Positions 26,484 through 34,781 of a DNA stretch of 64,000 bases are shown here, one piece after another (position 1 is the first letter of the stretch; every line of letters starts with the position of its first letter). The notes beneath the pieces are model-generated. The model was given only the letters and a program-made list of their open reading frames with translations. It was not told the origin of the DNA and did no database searches. Made by a program: the position numbers and the translations under genes. This DNA is from Advenella mimigardefordensis DPN7 (GTDB taxonomy: Bacteria; Pseudomonadota; Gammaproteobacteria; Burkholderiales; Burkholderiaceae_B), in assembly GCF_000521505.1 (NCBI RefSeq), contig NZ_CP003915.1, positions 496,001-560,000 on the forward strand, written 5' to 3'.

Positions 26484-27260
26484 ATGAAACGAGAATTAAT
26501 AAACTGGAAAACAGTAACGATGCTGATTCTGCTGGCATTGCTGACTGTGGTTTTCGTTTCTCTGGGGCGATGGCAATTGCAACGTGCCGATGAGCGTCGG
26601 TTGACTGCAGAGCAGATTGCAAGCGGGCAGGCGTTGCCGCCGCTGGCCATTGACAAGCATATCCCTTCTTCCGATATCGTGGCCTGGCGTCCGGCCACGG
26701 TCGCCGGTAACTGGCTGGGTGCCTTCAGTGTGCTGGTCAACCGTAATCAGAATGGACGCCCTGGTTATTGGCTGGCCACGCCTTTGTTGCTGGACAATGC
26801 GTCGCGTGACGCAGTACTGGTACTAAGGGGCTGGTTTCCGCAAGTGCTGACGCCGGCGGCCATGCCTGAGTTCCCATTGCCCGACGGCAGGCAGACGGTG
26901 AGCGGCGAGGTTGCCCTGCGCGTGCCACGCCTGTTCGAGCTTTGGACATTTAATAAGGGTGTCGCGCAGTTGCCTGAACAGATTCCCCAAAGCAGCGGGC
27001 CGTTGCCCCAGGTGCAGAATCTGGATCTGATTGAATTTGGCCGGGCCAGTGGCTTGCATATGTTGCCGCTGGTCCTGCTGCAAACCGGCCCCTCGACCAA
27101 GGGGCTGGTGCGTGATTGGCCGCGTCCTTCTATTGATGCGGATAAGAATATCGGCTATGCATTGCAATGGTTCTGTTTTGCCGCCATTGCTGCTCTGGCC
27201 CTGGTGATCAGCCTGATTCGGCTGCGTCTGAAAAGTACAAAGGAAACATCGTCGTCATGA
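26484..27260 (+). CDS. SURF1 family cytochrome oxidase assembly protein
   Basis: The 258-residue protein has the SURF1 layout: an N-terminal span with LGRWQLQRADER, a periplasmic domain with the conserved VLVNRNQNGRPGYWLATPL and LVLRGWFP, and a C-terminal span preceded by NIGYALQWFCFA. SURF1 helps deliver heme a to subunit I. It overlaps the next gene by ATGA, pointing to one operon surf1, Sco-like, ctaA, ctaB. Confidence 0.93.
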   Translation: MKRELINWKTVTMLILLALLTVVFVSLGRWQLQRADERRLTAEQIASGQALPPLAIDKHIPSSDIVAWRPATVAGNWLGAFSVLVNRNQNGRPGYWLATPLLLDNASRDAVLVLRGWFPQVLTPAAMPEFPLPDGRQTVSGEVALRVPRLFELWTFNKGVAQLPEQIPQSSGPLPQVQNLDLIEFGRASGLHMLPLVLLQTGPSTKGLVRDWPRPSIDADKNIGYALQWFCFAAIAALALVISLIRLRLKSTKETSSS

Positions 27261-27919
27261 ATACCAATAGTCCGTCATCGTCCGGGACTTCTTCAAGGTC
27301 GGGCGCCAGGCGCTCCAACATGCCTCTGTATCTGATTATTCTCAGTTGTATTGTGCCTATCGTCGCCGCTGCATTGCTGTATTATGTGCCTTCGCTCAGG
27401 CCGGCGGGCTCCACTAATTACGGTAATTTTGTTCAGCCGCAACGCCCGATGCCATCAGCAGAAGCGCTGAGTCTGACTACGCTGGACGGCAAGCCCTTTG
27501 ATTTGAACACCCTTAAGGGCAAATGGCTGTTGCTCACCTCCGATGGTGGTGCGTGCCCCGATTCATGCGCACAGAAGCTGCATTTCACTCGTAATGGGCA
27601 CGCCAGTCAGGGCAAGAATGTGAGCCGTATTCAACGGGTCTGGTTCGTGACTGATGATCAGCCGATTCCGGAAAAAGTGCTGGAGGCATATAAAGGCACG
27701 ATCATGTTACGCGTTGATCCTAAAGTGCTTGGCAATTTTCTGCTGGACCAGGCCGATCGCGAAGGCGATGCCGTTGCGCTGGAAAAGAAAATGGATTCCT
27801 ATCTGTGGATTGTGGATCCTAACGGCAACCTGATTATGCATTATCCGGGCAATGAGTCTGATCCTGTTCGTTTTCGTGATGATCTGGCCAAATTGCTGCA
27901 TGCTTCATCTATCGGCTGA
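27257..27919 (+). CDS. Membrane-anchored Sco/thioredoxin-like cytochrome oxidase assembly protein
   Basis: The 220-residue protein has one N-terminal membrane span (LYLIILSCIVPIVAAALLYY) and a periplasmic thioredoxin-like domain. GGACPDSCAQK shows the C-x3-C copper motif typical of Sco proteins, but the distal His of classical Sco is not obvious. ATG 27257 overlaps the surf1 stop and its own TGA overlaps ctaA. A role in CuA or CuB loading, or thiol chemistry, is inferred from the motif and place; a classical Sco is encoded at 29984. Confidence 0.75.
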   Translation: MNTNSPSSSGTSSRSGARRSNMPLYLIILSCIVPIVAAALLYYVPSLRPAGSTNYGNFVQPQRPMPSAEALSLTTLDGKPFDLNTLKGKWLLLTSDGGACPDSCAQKLHFTRNGHASQGKNVSRIQRVWFVTDDQPIPEKVLEAYKGTIMLRVDPKVLGNFLLDQADREGDAVALEKKMDSYLWIVDPNGNLIMHYPGNESDPVRFRDDLAKLLHASSIG

Positions 27920-28950
27920 TGCATATGAATACAGCATCTGAGCGCATTCGCAGTCGCTATCGCAGGCTGGTATTTTTAACCTGGTTTTTTACGCTGGATC
28001 TGATCATGTTCGGCGCTTTTGTGCGGCTGACCGATTCCGGGCTGGGCTGCCCCGACTGGCCGGGTTGCTATGGCAAGGCCAGTCCATTAGGAGCCTCTGA
28101 CCATATCGCCAATGCGCTGGAACAGCAGCCGTTTGGACCGGTGTCGATGTCCAAGGCCTGGATTGAAATGATCCATCGGTACTGGGGTAGCTTGCTGGGC
28201 CTGATGATTATTGCGATTGTGTTTATGGCATGGCGTTATCGTCGTGAACTGGGCAGATCGCCAGCACTGGCCACAGCAACGCTGATCGCTGTTTGCCTGC
28301 AGGGTGCCTTTGGTGCCTGGACCGTGACGCACAAGCTGATGCCACTGGTGGTAACCACCCACCTCGTACTGGGTATGCTGCTGCTGGCCATGATGACGTG
28401 GCTGGCCGCCCGTGAAAAACCCCATGTGGGTATCGCGGCTCGTGCCCGCAACTGGCGACCGTGGATGGCCCTGGGTTTTATTGTGTTGCTGGTGCAGCTG
28501 TTTCTGGGCGGCTGGGTCAGCACCAATTACGCCGCGCTGGCCTGCATGGATTTTCCCACTTGTCATGGCGCCTGGGTGCCCGAAATGGACTATCAGGGCG
28601 GTTATTCCCTGGTGCGTGCGCTTGGTGAGTTGCCAACGGGCGAAATTATTTCTCAGGAAGCGCTGACCGCGATACACTGGACCCATCGCAACTTTGCTTT
28701 TTTTGTGTTTGTTTTTCTGTTCGCGCTGGCGTTGGTGGCGCGTCGGGAAGACGGATTGAAGGGGCCGGCCCATTTGCTGATCGGGCTGCTTATTGTTCAG
28801 GTGCTGACCGGCCTGACAACCATTTTTTTTCAATGGCCGTTGCTTATCGCGGTATTGCACACAGGAGGTGCGGCGGGGCTTACCATAGCCTGCGTGACCT
28901 TGCTGGTGCGTATGTCCCGCGGCGGTAAAGGGTCGTTTCTGCCACTATGA
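27919..28950 (+). CDS. ctaA: Heme A synthase (COX15/CtaA)
   Basis: The 343-residue, eight-span enzyme oxidises the C8 methyl of heme O to give heme A. It has [51 protein letters not shown] and HWTHRNFAF, containing the paired heme-ligand histidines. It overlaps the upstream Sco-like gene by one base and ctaB by four. Confidence 0.96.
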   Translation: MHMNTASERIRSRYRRLVFLTWFFTLDLIMFGAFVRLTDSGLGCPDWPGCYGKASPLGASDHIANALEQQPFGPVSMSKAWIEMIHRYWGSLLGLMIIAIVFMAWRYRRELGRSPALATATLIAVCLQGAFGAWTVTHKLMPLVVTTHLVLGMLLLAMMTWLAAREKPHVGIAARARNWRPWMALGFIVLLVQLFLGGWVSTNYAALACMDFPTCHGAWVPEMDYQGGYSLVRALGELPTGEIISQEALTAIHWTHRNFAFFVFVFLFALALVARREDGLKGPAHLLIGLLIVQVLTGLTTIFFQWPLLIAVLHTGGAAGLTIACVTLLVRMSRGGKGSFLPL

Positions 28951-29849
28951 CAACTGCTATTCATCCTGATACCGGACTGTTGCGACAGTATCTGGTTCTG
29001 ACCAAGCCGCGTGTAACCCAGCTGGCTGTGTTCTGCGCAGTGATCGGTATGTTTCTGGCGTCGCCCGGACTGCCGCCGGTGCAGCCCCTGATTGCCGGTA
29101 CCGTCGGCATCTGGTTGCTTGCCGCTGCCGCGTTCGCCATCAATTGTCTGATCGAGCTGGAAATTGATGCGCGCATGTTACGTACAGCGCGCCGGCCAAC
29201 GGCAAAGGGCACGATTACGCCACTGCAGGTGATCCTGCTGTCAGGCGTGGTGGGTGGTGCGGGTATGCTGGTGCTGTACCATCTGGTGAACCCGCTAACC
29301 ATGTGGCTCACTTTTGCCACTTTTATTGGTTACGCACTGATCTATACCATTATTCTTAAGCCGCGCACATCACAGAATATTGTGATCGGTGGTTTGTCCG
29401 GCGCCATGCCGCCGGCACTGGGCTGGGCGGCGGTGGCCAATGCGGTGCCCGCAGAGGCCTGGTTGCTGGTGCTGATCATTTTTGTCTGGACGCCGCCGCA
29501 TTTCTGGGCGCTGGCGCTGTATCGCGAACATGATTATCGCAACGCCGGGCTGCCTATGCTGCCGGTCACGCATGGCAAGGACTTTACGCGTTTGCATATC
29601 CTGCTGTACACCTTGATGCTGCTGGTCATCACGCTATTGCCATTTGTGATTCGCATGAGCGGCTATATGTACCTGGCCAGTGCACTGGTCCTGGGCGCTA
29701 TTTTCATCGCTTATGCCTGGAAGCTGTATAAGGCATACAGTGACGAGCTGGCCCGCAAGACGTTCCGCTATTCGATTCTATATCTGTCCCTGCTGTTTAT
29801 TGCCCTGCTGATTGATCATTGGATCCTGATGTCGGGCGCCACAATCTAG
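28947..29849 (+). CDS. ctaB: Protoheme IX farnesyltransferase (heme O synthase)
   Basis: This 300-residue UbiA-family prenyltransferase makes heme O from protoheme and farnesyl diphosphate. The two Asp-rich regions appear as [20 protein letters not shown] (N-x-x-D-x-x-D variant) and the later [15 protein letters not shown], with [13 protein letters not shown] between. About eight spans. ATG overlaps the ctaA stop. Notably the first Asp-motif reads ELEIDARM where many homologues have ND-x-x-D. Confidence 0.96.
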   Translation: MTTAIHPDTGLLRQYLVLTKPRVTQLAVFCAVIGMFLASPGLPPVQPLIAGTVGIWLLAAAAFAINCLIELEIDARMLRTARRPTAKGTITPLQVILLSGVVGGAGMLVLYHLVNPLTMWLTFATFIGYALIYTIILKPRTSQNIVIGGLSGAMPPALGWAAVANAVPAEAWLLVLIIFVWTPPHFWALALYREHDYRNAGLPMLPVTHGKDFTRLHILLYTLMLLVITLLPFVIRMSGYMYLASALVLGAIFIAYAWKLYKAYSDELARKTFRYSILYLSLLFIALLIDHWILMSGATI

Positions 29850-29983
29850 TTCCCCGGGCAGCCCGTGCCGGTTGCGTGACAATGATGCAGGCAGATAGGC
29901 TCTTGCCGGTCAGGTATCACCCGCTGCATCCGATGCCTGCTTATTATGTACGGGGTTTGTTGAGTTATTTCCTGGAGTAAAGA

Positions 29984-30637
29984 ATGAAGTTGTTTCTGTC
30001 CCTGCGATTGGCAACCCGGACGGTGCTTGCCATGGCCATTGCTACTGCGCTGGCTGCGTGTGATAACAATGCGTCCGAGCGTGCAGGCAGTGCGGGATCA
30101 TCCAGTACGGCTTCAGCGACTGCGACCGGCGGCTTTACCGGTACCGATATTACGGGCACGGGTTTTGGCAAGGATATCGAACTGGTCAACCAGGAAGGTG
30201 CAGATATCCAGTTACAGCAGGCGTATCACGGCAAGGTGATGGTGATCTTCTTTGGCTTTACGCAATGTCCGGACGTGTGTCCCACCACCATGGCAGAGTT
30301 GGCGCAGGTAAGGGAAAAACTCACTGCCGAACAGCGTGAGCGGGTACAAGTGATCATGATCAGTGTTGACCCGCAACGGGATACCCCGGCTGTCCTGAAG
30401 CAGTATGTGAGCGCGTTTGACCCCTCATTTGTGGGCCTGACCGGCTCAGACGAGCAAATTGCCAAAGTGGCGGCTTCTTTCAAGGCATACTATAAAAAAG
30501 TGCCAAGTGGCGATAGTTACACCATGGAGCACAGTGCCGGTTTGTATGTGCTGGATACCAAGGGTGAATCCCGACTGCTGATCAAGCCCAATACGGCGCC
30601 GGAAGCGATCGCGGCAGATATTCAGAAGCTGCTGTAG
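29984..30637 (+). CDS. SCO1/SenC family copper chaperone, lipoprotein
   Basis: The 217-residue protein has a lipoprotein signal (TALAAC, lipidated Cys26), a Ser/Ala/Thr-rich linker and a thioredoxin-like Sco domain. FGFTQCPDVCPTTM carries the C-x3-C copper site and the distal His lies in TMEHSAGLYVLD. It should deliver copper to the CuA site of subunit II. CTGGAG precedes the ATG. It lies 134 bases after ctaB and closes the cluster. Confidence 0.94.
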   Translation: MKLFLSLRLATRTVLAMAIATALAACDNNASERAGSAGSSSTASATATGGFTGTDITGTGFGKDIELVNQEGADIQLQQAYHGKVMVIFFGFTQCPDVCPTTMAELAQVREKLTAEQRERVQVIMISVDPQRDTPAVLKQYVSAFDPSFVGLTGSDEQIAKVAASFKAYYKKVPSGDSYTMEHSAGLYVLDTKGESRLLIKPNTAPEAIAADIQKLL

Positions 30638-30661
30638 TTCTTCATTCAATAGTGACCGTTA

Positions 30662-30699
30662 CGGCCAGGCACCCCGGGATTCAGTGGACGGCCTGGTCG
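30662..30699. terminator. Hairpin between the convergent sco and antiporter genes
   Basis: CGGCCAGGC (30662-30670) pairs with GCCTGGTCG (30691-30699) over 9 bp including one G-U, with a 20-base loop. There is no adjacent T-tract, so termination is only possible, not clear. Confidence 0.35.
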
Positions 30700-30752
30700 G
30701 TGCCGAATCAGTTTTGACCCATAACGGGGCTTTTAATGGCCATTGGTGGTTA

Positions 30753-33488
30753 TTATTGGCTGTTGGTGTTGGTGTTGGTGGTGGTGGTGTCGCTATCGCT
30801 GTCGCTGTCGCTGTCGCTGTCGGCGTCAGTATTGATATCAGCTTGCTCAGACTCGCTGCTATCGGCTGGCAGGGCTTCGTTCACCGGGGCCGGGCTCTGC
30901 TGCTCTTGCGCCGAACGGGCCGAAATGCCGCCAGGGGCCGCTGCGGTTTCCGATTCGTCCATGTTGCTGGTTTCACTCGCAGCAAGGGTCGATTTGGCCG
31001 CATATTGTTCCCATACCTCCAGTGCCCGCAGTCGCTGTTTCACCACCAGATCAATTTTTTCTTTGATGTCGGGGAACTTCTTCATCAATGAGTGAAAGTC
31101 GCGTGCCTGCAGAAACAGCAGCTTGGAGTAGCCCATCGAACGCACGCTTTGCGTCAGGGTTTTGTCGGTAAGCATGCTTAGTTCACCCAGCATTTCGCCG
31201 GAGCCCAGTTCCACCCGGGATGCGTCCGGCAGCGTCACCTGGACCGCGCCGGACGCGACAAAAAACATCCATTTATGGCCGTAGCGGTCCACTTGCGGGA
31301 CCGTTTGGTTGGGCAGCATGAGACGGGGCCGCAGCAGCTTACTCAATTGGGTGAGAGCGGAATCGTCCATCTCTTCGAATAGCGGTACGCGCTTGACCAG
31401 TTCCTTGGCGCTAAGCGAGACATCCAGGCTGGGATGGCGAAACAGCGGCTCCCAGCGTAAATGGACCTGACCAATCAGATCGTTGTAGACTTCCTTGGTA
31501 ATCAGCGACTGTTCCAGCATTTCGTTATAGCGTGTGACTTCCAGCGAGCGCGCGATGCGTGCCAGATAATCCTCCTGAATCCAGTGCGAATAGACGGGAT
31601 AGGTCAGGTTCAGGGCGCTTAGGGCGCTATCGATGGTGTGCAGCCTGGCGACCTGGATGCGTTCTGCCTTGCCGGCAATTTCCTGCCCCAGCAGGGGCGT
31701 CAGGTCATCGCGGCAGAAACGGATCAGCTGGCTGACCACGGCGTGTTTGCTGATCAGTTTGATAATACGCTGGGACAATTCGTAAGCCAGCCAGGGACTG
31801 AAATTGAAATGGGTTTGCAGGCGCAGGGCCACCTTGAACGCCAGGGTATAGCGGATGTCGTGGCGCAGGGCGCGGGTGTAGGTGCGGGCACCCCCGTCGC
31901 GGGCCGCATCGCCCAGATTCTCTGCATTGGACAACAGCGTCTGGGCGGCTTGCCAGGGAATCAGCTGTTTTTTCAAAGAATCAAAAAACAGTTCTTCTTC
32001 CCGGTTGGAAATAATGGCCAGTGCGACCGAGAGCCGATCGCCCTTGCTCAGATAATCGGTGTCGTCTTTCAGAATATCGGCCATGCCCTTGGTGAAAACG
32101 GCGTCTACCTGTTGTTTGGCGCTGGCCTCCATTTTCAGTCGGCCGGCCAGTTCATCGGTTTGTTCCTTCACGTCATCCAGGGCGATCACCAGTGCCTGGT
32201 TGCGCAGCCCTTTTTCTACCGGGCTGAGCTGGTCCAGTCCCAGTTTCGAAATCAGCAGTCGCAGGGTAAGGCCATTGATCAGTAATGTTGACAGCACGTA
32301 GCAGGTGGTTGCCGCAGCGACAAAATGGCGGACATCCTCTGGAATGGCTGTCTGTTCCGTCACGGCCAGCGCCAGCGCCAGCGAGATGGCGCCCCTTAGC
32401 CCGCCCCAGCACATGACGGCACGAAAGGGGCGGCTCACGTAAGTGGATATCCTGAACATCGTCAAGAGGGGAATCACGCCGAAGACGACTGCAGCGCGTG
32501 CCGCCAGCGTAACGATAAACAACAGCACTACCAGCAATCCCTGTTTCAGATCCAGGTCAACGACCAGGCGCGGGATCAGCATGGCGGCCAGAATGAATAT
32601 CAGCGAATTGGCCCAGAATCCGAATTGCTCCCAGGCGTGTCCCAGCTGCTCAAAGGTAGAGGGCGACATCCGCGTGCGTCCTGCGGAACCCACGACCAGT
32701 CCCGCAACGACGGTCGCAACCACGCCGGAAACATGAAAATAATGTTCGGAAATGAAAAAGGTCAGATAGGCCGTGCAGATGGTCAGGCTGATTTCGGCTG
32801 TAGGCCAGCCGCGCAGGTAATGAAAAAGCCGGCAGGTAATATGGCCGAACACGAAACCGATCAGGCCGCCGATCAGAAAGCTGTACAGAAAGTGACCGGC
32901 GATGTTTTCAATGCTAAGCGGTGCATTACGGGTGATCACCGAGATGAAAACGGTATATAGCGCGATGGCTGCGGCATCATTGAGCAGCGATTCGCCTTCT
33001 ACCAGTGTTGTCAGGCGTTTGGGCGCGCCCACTTCCCGGAAGATGCCTACTACGGCCACCGGATCGGTGGTGGCGACAATGGCCCCCAGCAGCAGGCACA
33101 CTGCCAGGCCGTAGCCCGAAAATGCGGACAGGATCATGCCGACGCTGATAGTACAGACCAGAACGGCCACGATGGCCATGGTGAGTATCGGGCTGATGTC
33201 CACCATAATGCGGCGTACATTCATCGCCATGGAGGTTTCAAACAGCAGGATGGGCAGGAAAACAATCAGAAAGGTCTGAGAGGAAATGGAAAACCCGTGC
33301 AGGGCATGCAGAAAATCCCCGATAAAGGGTAGGTGAACACCATTGGCCTGAACGATCAGCCCCAACACGCCCCCCAGAATCGCGAGCATCACGGTGTGTG
33401 GCAGGCCCAGCCGACTGGCCAGCGAAGGCATAAAACAGGCGATCGTCAGTAACCCGGCCAGGGCAAATACGAAATATTGGATTTCCAT
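30753..33488 (-). CDS. CPA1-family Na+/H+ antiporter with cytoplasmic cyclic-nucleotide-binding-like domain
   Basis: The 911-residue protein has a 12-13 span Na+/H+ exchanger domain (to about residue 410), with TTDPVAVVGIFREVGAPKRL, the ion-binding GESLLNDAAAIALY and WGGLRGAISLALAL. A long helical cytoplasmic region follows, then a CRP-like cNMP-binding fold at about 700-820 (LFEEMDDSALTQLSKLL, GSGEMLGELSML). The arrangement is like SOS1/NHX7-type or sperm NHE-like exchangers. The tail of about 90 residues is acidic and low-complexity, ending in Ser-Asp and Thr/Asn repeats. ATG 33488 starts at the first membrane span; the frame extends upstream to 33569. Confidence 0.9.
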   Translation of the reverse strand: MEIQYFVFALAGLLTIACFMPSLASRLGLPHTVMLAILGGVLGLIVQANGVHLPFIGDFLHALHGFSISSQTFLIVFLPILLFETSMAMNVRRIMVDISPILTMAIVAVLVCTISVGMILSAFSGYGLAVCLLLGAIVATTDPVAVVGIFREVGAPKRLTTLVEGESLLNDAAAIALYTVFISVITRNAPLSIENIAGHFLYSFLIGGLIGFVFGHITCRLFHYLRGWPTAEISLTICTAYLTFFISEHYFHVSGVVATVVAGLVVGSAGRTRMSPSTFEQLGHAWEQFGFWANSLIFILAAMLIPRLVVDLDLKQGLLVVLLFIVTLAARAAVVFGVIPLLTMFRISTYVSRPFRAVMCWGGLRGAISLALALAVTEQTAIPEDVRHFVAAATTCYVLSTLLINGLTLRLLISKLGLDQLSPVEKGLRNQALVIALDDVKEQTDELAGRLKMEASAKQQVDAVFTKGMADILKDDTDYLSKGDRLSVALAIISNREEELFFDSLKKQLIPWQAAQTLLSNAENLGDAARDGGARTYTRALRHDIRYTLAFKVALRLQTHFNFSPWLAYELSQRIIKLISKHAVVSQLIRFCRDDLTPLLGQEIAGKAERIQVARLHTIDSALSALNLTYPVYSHWIQEDYLARIARSLEVTRYNEMLEQSLITKEVYNDLIGQVHLRWEPLFRHPSLDVSLSAKELVKRVPLFEEMDDSALTQLSKLLRPRLMLPNQTVPQVDRYGHKWMFFVASGAVQVTLPDASRVELGSGEMLGELSMLTDKTLTQSVRSMGYSKLLFLQARDFHSLMKKFPDIKEKIDLVVKQRLRALEVWEQYAAKSTLAASETSNMDESETAAAPGGISARSAQEQQSPAPVNEALPADSSESEQADINTDADSDSDSDSDSDTTTTNTNTNSQ
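30766..30825 (-). repeat. Hexanucleotide repeat in the antiporter tail
   Basis: TCGCTG-type hexamers are repeated five times at 30790-30819, beside TTGGTG-type hexamers at about 30768-30789. They encode the (Ser-Asp)n and (Thr/Asn)n C-terminal tail. Copy changes would alter tail length by two residues without shifting the frame. Confidence 0.8.
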
Positions 33489-33567
33489 GCGAAAACAGAT
33501 TCTGTTGCGGCGGAAATCAACTATACCCGGATATGTTTTTATGCAGACTGAAATTTTTGGTGCGGGC

Positions 33568-33596
33568 AAAAAAAAGGTGCTTCATGACGAAGCACC
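33568..33596 (-). terminator. Intrinsic terminator, minus strand
   Basis: GGTGCTTC (33589-33596 arm on the minus strand) pairs with GAAGCACC (33576-33583) around a 5-base loop, and is followed by eight T residues (A run at 33568-33575). It is directed toward the antiporter gene but lies upstream of it. Confidence 0.8.
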
Positions 33597-33674
33597 ATTA
33601 ACATCCGTTTCAAAGGGGAGGGGAAAGAGGAGAAGCAGAAACGGACGGATTCGGCATGTGTCAGGGACAGCGAT
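33571..33674 (-). ncRNA. Candidate small RNA (about 104 nt) between two same-strand terminators
   Basis: On the minus strand a -10-like TATGAT (33681-33686) would start a transcript near 33674. The transcript would run through a pyrimidine-rich stretch (CTTCTCCTCTTTCCCCTCCC, about 33613-33632) and end in a perfect terminator hairpin with eight T residues. The upstream gene rpoH already has its own terminator at 33782-33808, and no open frame lies between, so the second terminator needs another transcript. C-rich unpaired segments are common seeds of Hfq-dependent sRNAs. No clear -35 box was found. Confidence 0.35.
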
Positions 33675-33781
33675 GAACGAATCATAGTGGTTAGTCAGGT
33701 GGTTCATCGTAAAGTTCCGGCGGTTTCATCCCGAATATTTCAGCCGGTTACGCATTGCGTGTTTTTTCTGTGAGCAAGAAA

Positions 33782-33808
33782 AAAAGGGCACCACAGGGGT
33801 GCCCTTTT
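33782..33808. terminator. Intrinsic terminator of rpoH (bidirectional)
   Basis: AAAAGGGCACC (33782-33792) and GGTGCCCTTTT (33798-33808) form an 11-bp stem with a 5-base loop. On the minus strand it ends in TTTTTT and lies 23 bases after the rpoH stop. Confidence 0.85.
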
Positions 33809-33830
33809 GATGCGTGCCAGATGCACATTG

Positions 33831-34709
33831 TCAGGCTGCGAACGCGCCACGCATTTTCTTGAGTGCGGCCGATTCAATCTGACGGATGCGTTCTGCCGAT
33901 ACGCCGAACTCATCGGCCAGTTCGTGCAGCGTAGAACCACCGCCTTCGTCCTGTAACCAGCGGGCCTCGATAATGCGACGCGAGCGGGGATCCAGAACGG
34001 CCAGCGCATTGGAGACGCCTGTGCCCTGCATATCGTCGTGAGCGCGGCGATCCAGCACCGTACCGGGTTCCTGCTCGCCTTCGTCGGACAGATAGGAAAT
34101 AGGCGCGAAATCATCGCTGTCATCGTCCTGTGATTCCAGGGACATGTCACGGCCGGTCAGGCGTACTTCCATTTCGCTGACGTCTTCGGGGCGCACATTG
34201 AGCTTGGAGGCAATGCCTTCAATGTGCTCGGGCGTGAGCGTCTGGCCATCGGGGCGCATGCTGCGCAAATTGAAAAACAGCTTGCGTTGCGCCTTGGTGG
34301 TCGCGACTTTCACCAAGCGCCAGTTGCGGATGATGTATTCATGAATTTCGGCCTTGATCCAGTGCACGGCAAAGGACACCAGGCGTACGCCGCGGGTGAC
34401 GTCGAAACGTTTGACCGCTTTCATCAGCCCGATATTGCCTTCCTGGATAAGGTCGGCATGGGGCAATCCATAGCCCAGATATTGGCGGGAAATGGAAACA
34501 ACCAGTCGCAGGTGAGACATGATCAGTTCACGCGCAGCGTTCAGATCACCTTTTTCCTGAAGGGTCTCGCCCAATTGCTGCTCGCGTTCAGGCGTGAGCA
34601 TGGGGATGCGATTCACAGCACTAATGTAAGATTCGATCGTACCCAGGGCGCCCGGATTGGAAATCGCCGAGGCAACCGAATTTTGCAGTGTAAGCGCTTG
34701 ATTTGACAT
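33831..34709 (-). CDS. rpoH: RNA polymerase sigma-32 factor (heat-shock sigma factor)
   Basis: The 292-residue protein is RpoH: region 1.2/2 with LRLVVSISRQYLGYGLPHAD, LIQEGNIGLMKAVKRFD, VSFAVHWIKAEIHEYIIRNW, the RpoH-box region around KLFFNLRSMRP, and region 4 with a recognition helix LADEFGVSAERIRQIE. It directs heat-shock transcription. ATG 34709 has AGGAG 12 bases upstream, which is long spacing, and that site is predicted to be inside a hairpin. A perfect CIRCE element lies 46 bases before the start. Confidence 0.97.
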   Translation of the reverse strand: MSNQALTLQNSVASAISNPGALGTIESYISAVNRIPMLTPEREQQLGETLQEKGDLNAARELIMSHLRLVVSISRQYLGYGLPHADLIQEGNIGLMKAVKRFDVTRGVRLVSFAVHWIKAEIHEYIIRNWRLVKVATTKAQRKLFFNLRSMRPDGQTLTPEHIEGIASKLNVRPEDVSEMEVRLTGRDMSLESQDDDSDDFAPISYLSDEGEQEPGTVLDRRAHDDMQGTGVSNALAVLDPRSRRIIEARWLQDEGGGSTLHELADEFGVSAERIRQIESAALKKMRGAFAA

Positions 34710-34717
34710 GGTTTTGT

Positions 34718-34738
34718 ATATCTCCTGATGAGGAATAT
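34718..34738 (-). promoter_or_regulatory. Hairpin enclosing the rpoH ribosome binding site
   Basis: In the rpoH leader ATATTCCT (34731-34738) can pair with AGGA(G)ATAT (34718-34726) around a CATC loop, giving 8 bp with a single bulged G. The AGGAG Shine-Dalgarno sequence is in the 3' arm. Such a weak, AU-containing stem could melt on heating and act as a thermosensor; this is inference from the pairing. Confidence 0.4.
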
Positions 34739-34754
34739 TCAAAGTACTTATATA

Positions 34755-34781
34755 TTAGCACTCTCTGTCACTGAGTGCTAA
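34755..34781 (-). promoter_or_regulatory. CIRCE element (HrcA operator) upstream of rpoH
   Basis: TTAGCACTC (34755-34763), nine bases, GAGTGCTAA (34773-34781) matches the CIRCE consensus TTAGCACTC-N9-GAGTGCTAA at every position. HrcA binds CIRCE to repress heat-shock genes, classically groESL and dnaK. A possible promoter (TTGAAA and TTATAC, short 14-bp spacing) lies just upstream on the minus strand. Confidence 0.9.

Larger units (their letters stand above)
33489..33830. other. Intergenic region between rpoH and the antiporter gene
   Basis: No protein gene is supported here. The region holds the rpoH terminator (33782-33808), a second minus-strand terminator (33576-33596) with nothing coding between them, and presumably the antiporter promoter in 33489-33570. 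The interval between the terminators is listed as a candidate sRNA. Confidence 0.6.

Noticed and set aside
28087..28860. Minus-strand frame opposite ctaA
   Set aside because: His/Gln-rich antisense shadow of a conserved membrane enzyme.
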